A DNA stretch of 64,000 bases, from positions 20,422,309 through 20,486,308 of the forward strand of contig CM057228.1 of assembly GCA_029891385.1 (NCBI GenBank). Reading direction: 5' to 3'. Shown piece after piece: positions 58,465 through 64,000 of this stretch; positions within the stretch are counted from its first letter, which is position 1; every line of letters begins with the position of its first letter. Source of the DNA: Erythroxylum novogranatense. Its lineage: Eukaryota > Streptophyta > Magnoliopsida > Malpighiales > Erythroxylaceae. A program made the position numbers and the translations under genes. The notes under the pieces were generated by a model. That model was not told the origin of the DNA and ran no database searches. It saw only the letters and a list, made by a program, of their open reading frames with translations.

Positions 58465-59785
58465 TGTTGGATCCCGATTTTTGAGTAAAAATAAGAAATA
58501 TTCAAAAGTGGATGAGTTGATTGAAATGAAGTTAAATGGCAAGAAATAAAGAGAGAAAGTGTGAAAATATGAAAAATTATAAAAGTTTGACTTTTTGGCC
58601 TTTGAGGGTTGACTTTTGATTTAGGCAAAATTTGATAAAATGCTGGAAACTTGTAGATTATGTTAAGAGCTTTCTGTAGCCATAAAGTTTGCAATTTTTC
58701 GATATCGGGAGTGGAAGTTATGATCAGTCAAAGTTTATGTGTGATAGGGTTGACTTTTGACTTTAATTATGACTGAAACTTTGACTGAGAAATTAACCTA
58801 GTTGAGGTTAATTGAGCTTTGATGTTCTTCATGAAAGTTGAAGGATTTGATTTGATCTTTATTTTGCTATAAAGTATTTAATTTTTCGATTAAGGAATAC
58901 TAAGTTATGATTTTTTTTCCAAGTTTATGATATGATTTTGGCATGATTATTAGAGGACAGAACGATTGACTGAAAACTTGATTTCCTTAGAGGTCAAATT
59001 GATTTTTTTGTTCTTCATAAAAGTTGTAGGTGACTTTCTAATCTTCGCATCGATATAAAATGTGACATGATTGGGTTTTGGAGTTAAAAGATATGAATTT
59101 TCAAAGTTTGAGTTATGGTTTAGGAAATATTAATTGGGACAAAATCTTTGACTAGAAAATTTATTATTTTAGAGATGGAATTGGTTGTGGAGTTCTTATG
59201 GAAGTTGTAGAGCTTCCTTTAAGCTTTCCATAGAGACCAAGTTTGTTAAATTTGGAGTTCGGGATCAAGAGATATGATTTTTGGAAATATTAAGTTTTAT
59301 TAAGTGAAAAAAAAAATGACGTATCGTCGTCGCTAGGACGACGCATCGCCTCATGAGGACGAGCGAGCCCTCGTCCTGCACACGCGAGTGCTTCCGCGAA
59401 CGACGCCGTTTTCTTCTCTTCAGCACGACGTCGTTTCATTTTTCTTCTCCTCTGTGCGATCGTTTTTCTGTGTTCTTGATTGTTCTCAGATGTCGGCTCC
59501 GTTTAGTAAGTATCGATTCCGCTTCGCTTCGTTTTGCTTCGGTACTTTTGTATTTCGTTTCGCTTCGAAATCCATTCGTTTGGTTCAATTAGATCTTGCT
59601 TCCGCTTTCATTTTATTCTGTTTCCATATGTTGAGCTTCGATTCCGCTTCTTTTTCCGTTTTGCGTCATCTATTACTTTGTTTCCGATTCGAAATTTCGA
59701 TACGAAATTTCCGTTTCCATTCACTTTTGTTTCCTTCGTTCGTCGTTGTTCGGTTGGGATCCGATTCCCGGATCGGGTCCCAACA
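58465..59785 (+). repeat. 5' LTR of element C (shortened)
   Basis: Matches 60457-61450 closely for its first kilobase, including a small CpG-rich block (59325-59400, GACGACGCATCGCC). Beyond about 59460 it departs from the 3' LTR and after some 320 bp reaches the LTR end. The 3' LTR runs on for more than 2.5 kb of other sequence, so this copy has most likely lost the LTR's middle. The Ser/Phe-rich open frames at 59353-59881 lie in this T-rich part and look non-coding. Confidence 0.85.
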
Positions 59786-60456
59786 TTTATGGTATCAGAG
59801 CCCAGTAATAGGATCTTAACTGGGCATATAAGATTGATAAGAGTGTGTGAGGATAAGGTTGAATTAGTGAGGATATGCTAAGTGATCATTTGATTTTGAT
59901 GAAAGAAGTATGATTGTCGTTAGGAATTTGAAATTGATGTGCATGACTATTTGACGAATTCAAGTGATTGGTTCGATTTGGATGTTAAGAATATGATTGA
60001 TTTTCAGAATGTGTTGAGGAACTTAAGATTAGAATTTCTTGAGAAATTGTGATAAATTGATATAGATGAAAGAATGATGACATAATGAGAAAGATTAAAC
60101 GATGATTGAACCATATTAGGGTTTCTTAAGAAATGGACCATTGATTTGTGTCCATAAGTGTAGAAACATTGAGTTATTAATATAGTGTTTTGATATGATA
60201 TGAGTGGTATGTGATTTAAGGAAGTGAAAATTGTGATGAGATTGAGAATATGTATGATGAATAAATTAGATAAAAAAAAGATGATTGATTATAAGTTTTG
60301 GAAAGAAATTAGTAAGAAAGTGCTTGATGATCTTTGTTTAGAAAGAAATTTATGCAAGAATGAGTTACTTGGAGTTTATTTTATGCAAGAATGAGTTACT
60401 TGGAGTTTAAGTAAGTATGAATTTCGAGGACGAAATTCTTTTAAGAGAGGGAGAAA

Positions 60457-63400
60457 TGTTGGATCCCGATTTTTGAGTAAAAATAAGAAATATTCAAAAG
60501 TGAATGAGTTGATTGAAATGAAGTTAAATGGCAAGAAACAAAGAGAGAAAGTGTGAAAATATGAAAAATTGTAAAAAGTTTGATTTTTTTACCTTTGAGG
60601 GTTGACTTTTGATTTAGGAAAAATTTGATAAAATGGTCTTCTGGAAACTTGTAGATTATGTTAAGAGCTTTCTGTAGCCATAAAGTTTGCAATTTTTCGA
60701 TATCGGGAGTGGAAGTTACGATCAGTCAAAGTTTATGTGTGATAGGGTTGACTTTTAACTTTAATTATGATTGAAACTTTGACTGAGAAATTAACCTAGT
60801 TAGAGGTTAATTGAGCTTTGATGTTCTTCATGAAAGTTGAAGGATTTGATTTGATCTTTATTTTGCTATAAAGTATGTAATTTTTCGATTAAGGAATACT
60901 AAGTTATGATTTTTTCCAAGTTTATGATATGATTTTAGCATGATTATTAGAGGACATAATGTTTGACTGAAAACTTGACTTCCTTAGAGGTCAAATTGAT
61001 TTTTGTGTTCTTCATAAAAGTTGTAGGTGACTTTCTGATCTTCGTATCGATATAAAATGTGACATGATTGGGTTTTGGAGTTGAAAGATATGAATTTTCA
61101 AAGTTTGAGTTATGGTTTAGGAAATATTAATTGGGACAAAATCTTTGACTAGAAAATTTATTATTTTAGAGATGGAATTGGTTGTGGAGTTCTTATGGAA
61201 GTTGTAGAGCTTCCTTTAAGCTTTCCATAGAGACTAAGTTTGTTAAATTTGAAGTTCGGGATCAAGAGATATGATTTTTGAAAATATTAAGTTTTATTAA
61301 GTGAAAAAAAATGAAAATGACGTATCGTCGTCACTAGGGCGACGCATCGCCTCGCGAGCCCTCGCCCTGCACACGCGGGTGCTTCCGTGAACGACGCCGT
61401 TTTCTTCTCTTCAGCACGACGTCGTTTCATTTTTCTTCTCCTCTGTGCGCTCGTTTCTCCTTGTGCGACGCCGTTTCCTTCGCATGCTATACGGCGCAGT
61501 TTTGATTTCTTTGTGATTTTCCTCCTTCAATCCGACCTTTGTTCAATCTTTTGCTTATATCTTTTCCGTCCGATATCCGATTGACTTGATTCTCGAAGCG
61601 TTAGATTTCTAAGACAATTATTTACATCCTCATGAAAAATTATGAATTTTTGAGATTAAATTAATGGTGATAAATTTAATCAAAGTGAGTGGACTAATTT
61701 TCCGAACATAGTTCAGTATTTTGAGAAATTCGGGATCTGTAAAGATCCGATTGAAGTGATTCTTGAGGCGAAATAAATTTAAGACATGGGGCTACAAATC
61801 ATATGAAGAAATGAAATGTCAATTTTGCCCCTAAGACCTTCAAATTATGAATGGAAGTTCGGATTAGAGTGCAGTTTTTAGGTTAGGAACATTTGAAAGT
61901 ATTTTGGGCATAACGTTTGCTCTGGTAATCGAAATAAGGTGATTCTTATTTTGATTTAAACTAGAGAAATAGAGCTACAATTTTTATGAAGACATAGAAT
62001 GTCAATTTTGGGATTAAGAATGTTAATTTCTAGATGGAAAGAATCGTACATGAAAAATGTGTTAGAATATGAACAACCCAAAATGTTTTGAGCATAACTT
62101 TTGATGTAGTGCTCCGAATTGGATGATTCTTGTGGCATTATAAAATTAAGACATGGAGGAACATTTCTCTAGAAGGAAGTTTTGACAAATTCCTTCAAAT
62201 TGATAGTGCGAATCAAACCCGCAAGTAAGCATGAAGTTAGGGGCATTTTAGGAAGTCTACTTAAAGAGAGGAGCAAAAGGGTCATTTGACCCTTATTTAA
62301 TGATTTGGCACTATAAAAAGGAGATGATTGTCGTTTTTGAGAGGAAGAAGCACGATAATTCTAGAAGAAAAGAAAGAAAATAAGAAGAGAATGGAGAGAA
62401 GAAGCTTTCGGCTATGGAGAAGAGAAAAAGTAAGGGTTTTTTTTTTAAAAAATTGGGTTCTAGCTTAAGTTTTGCTTGGTTTCAAAGGAAAAAGGTGGAA
62501 AAAACTTGAAAGCTTCCCATGGGGCTTGATAAATCCGAAATTTGAAGGAGAAAGAGGTAAGGGAAAAATTTGAGCTTTGAGTTTTTAGTGATTTTTTTGT
62601 TTAGAAATATGGAAAAGGTGGTGGGTTTGTTAATTCCATGATTTATTTTGAAAGATTTCATGATTAAGTGAATTAATTTTGGTAAATTGTGACTTAGGTT
62701 TATGTTAAATTTTGTGTTTGAGGATTTTATGAAATAGGCTTAGAATTATAGAGAATATGATGGATTGATGAATTATGATATCAAATTTTAAGGATTATGA
62801 GATTTATGATATTGAATTTGGATAAGTTGGTTTAGGTCAAATTTTAGAAATTGAGAATTTTGAAAATTGGAGATTTAGATAGCTTGAATATGTGAGGAAT
62901 TGATGTTTCCTAAGCTTGATTTGAGTAATTATGATATTTATGATATTTATTTTGGATAATTATGGTATAGGGAATTTTAAAGTTGAGGAAAGAAGAAGGA
63001 ATTTGGAGATTTGATGCTTTGGACAAAGTATTAGCATGGATATGAGGTGGGTAGTACGTTTATTTATTGAATTTTAAGCATAAGCATGTGATTTGAAAAA
63101 TCAAGGAGAAAAGCTTTGAAAAATTATTGTTTATGTACATGTTTGAAAGATTATGATTTCAAAGGATTAAATTCCTTATTTTATAAATGATTTTAAGAAA
63201 TTACAAGATTGAAGAAATTTATTGTTTTTGAATTATTAGATAAATTTGAAAAGTGGGCATTTTGAATATGTATATGTTTGAGTTATGTTTTAAAGAAATA
63301 CATTGCATTTATGATTTAGATTGATACGTGATCAAAGTGATGAATTTGGATTGAATGTGGATTGCTATATGATTTCATGCTTGGATATGTGGTTGAGATA

Positions 63401-64000
63401 TGAAAATATGAAAAATCAAGATTTTTGAAAAGTGCCTTCGAACAATTTGCATTTCCTTTTCGCTTATGTGTTATGTGGGTTTGGTTAGGTCCCTTGTGAG
63501 TCAGTGCACTGTCTCTATTTGTTTAAAGCCTTCTCCCGGTTGCCCGCTAGTGGCATAGGAGCTCCGATTTCGGACTCCCTTCACGGCTACACTAGACCGC
63601 TATGCGGGAAAGTGTAGTACGTTCGCTCACTTGCCGCAGGACCGCTATGCGGAATGTGCAAGACGCCTGCTTGGACCGAACCGCACCATTTGATGTGTTT
63701 TGTGTGTTTCGTTCTGTTTATAAGTGCGTTGCATTGCATCATCTTAAAACAAAATGTGAAAATTTTGAGAAATAACTTATGGTGGTTTTCAATCAAGAGT
63801 GATTGCATTTGTTTTGGCAATATTTTAAAAGTGTGAAAATAAGAAATTTGCCAAATTTCTAATGTGAAATTTCGGAAATAAATGGTAAAGTTTTTCTAAA
63901 TATGATTTCGCTTATTTTTCAATATATAAACATATTATCTACGAGCTATTTTAGCTCACCCCCCTTTCATCCCCATCTCCAGGTATTCGAGTAGGAGATC
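60457..64000 (+). repeat. 3' LTR of element C (partial, at least 3.5 kb)
   Basis: Starts TGTTGGATCCCG. 61530-61600 contains TTTTCCGTCCGATATCCGAT TGACTTGATT, homologous to the LTRs of A (4960-5000) and B. 63585-63670 holds two stem-loops, each with CCGCTATGCGG in the loop arm. No gene is visible between. The window ends inside this LTR. Confidence 0.85.
63590..63665. repeat. Two tandem CCGCTATGCGG hairpins in the LTR of element C
   Basis: CTACACT...CCGCTATGCGG...AGTGTAG (about 63590-63618) is followed by CTTGC...CCGCTATGCGG...GCAAG (about 63631-63663). Both have an inner CCGC/GCGG stem with TAT loop and an outer stem of different sequence, so pairing is kept while sequence varies. Confidence 0.8.

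Larger units (their letters stand above)
58465..64000 (+). mobile_element. Gypsy-type non-autonomous element C, 3' LTR continues past the window
   Basis: LTR-like repeat 58465-59785 starts TGTTGGATCCCGA and ends GGGTCCCAACA. TGGTATCAGAGCC (59790-59802) is an initiator tRNA-Met primer site. The interior is only 671 bp. TTTCGAGGACGAAATTCTTT and a purine tract (60441-60456) precede the second repeat at 60457. The GAGGACGAAATTC tail links it to Ty3/gypsy chromoviruses such as A and B. No coding sequence remains inside. The right end and its target duplication lie outside the window; the candidate left duplication is CTTGT (58460-58464). Confidence 0.88.

Noticed and set aside
59353..59881. Ser/Phe-rich ORFs of 79-143 codons in the LTR of element C
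   Set aside because: They come from T/C-rich LTR sequence in overlapping frames, have no homologous protein pattern and are not conserved in the other LTR.

Overview
This window is nuclear DNA from a flowering plant, most likely a eudicot, and it is dominated by nested transposable elements. The evidence is spliced genes with GT-AG introns, a SABATH carboxyl methyltransferase gene, fragments of a plant TOR kinase gene and a mitochondrial acyl carrier protein gene, Ty1/copia and Ty3/gypsy elements primed by initiator tRNA-Met, a plant Helitron that carries an RPA-like gene, and long TTA/TTG/TCA microsatellites. I cannot name the species.

Layout. 1-16.3 kb: a decayed SIRE/Maximus-like copia element (X copy 1). 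Its LTR-derived minisatellite is followed by the last residues of RNase H and a long env-like/'putative plant transposon' ORF. That ORF is split by a 12-kb gypsy-type element (A, 2192-14239, TSD CACTC) with 4.2-kb LTRs and a non-coding interior. 16.3-18.2 kb: a tandemly duplicated block of minisatellite, compound microsatellite and a degraded TOR exon fragment. 18.2-21 kb: a possible copia gag remnant and AT-rich DNA. 21-28.6 kb: a degenerate Helitron (Rep, Pif1-type helicase, then an intron-containing RPA-like gene), interrupted by a Tekay-type chromovirus (B, 28596-40510, TSD AGATC, minus strand). 40.5-41.6 kb: unassigned sequence and microsatellite. 41.6-45.0 kb: X copy 2 on the minus strand, with a 0.66-kb internal deletion. 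45.0-48.0 kb: broken minus-strand ORFs resembling an endogenous caulimovirid (movement protein region). 48.9-51.6 kb: a four-exon SABATH methyltransferase on the minus strand, the best preserved host gene, but with an apparent 2-nt deficit in exon 1. 51.9-52.4 kb: a complete 457-bp TRIM element. 52.4-54.6 kb: TTA-rich microsatellite DNA. 54.6-58.5 kb: gene fragments (mitochondrial ACP exon, an acidic/basic unknown, minus-strand exons possibly FAR1-like). 58.5-64 kb: a third gypsy-type element (C) with a 671-bp interior, whose second LTR runs off the window.

Elements A and B share recognizable LTR sequence and the same polypurine-tract neighbourhood, so B-type elements probably supply proteins for non-coding A. 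All three gypsy families carry small tandem palindromes at a similar place in the LTR. Mismatches between LTR partners of A and B cluster in one segment and often look like ACTG/ATCG (CAGT/CGAT) exchanges, which suggests either sequencing error at modified cytosines or an unusual mutational process. No bacterial features, CRISPR arrays, rRNA or convincing tRNA genes were seen.
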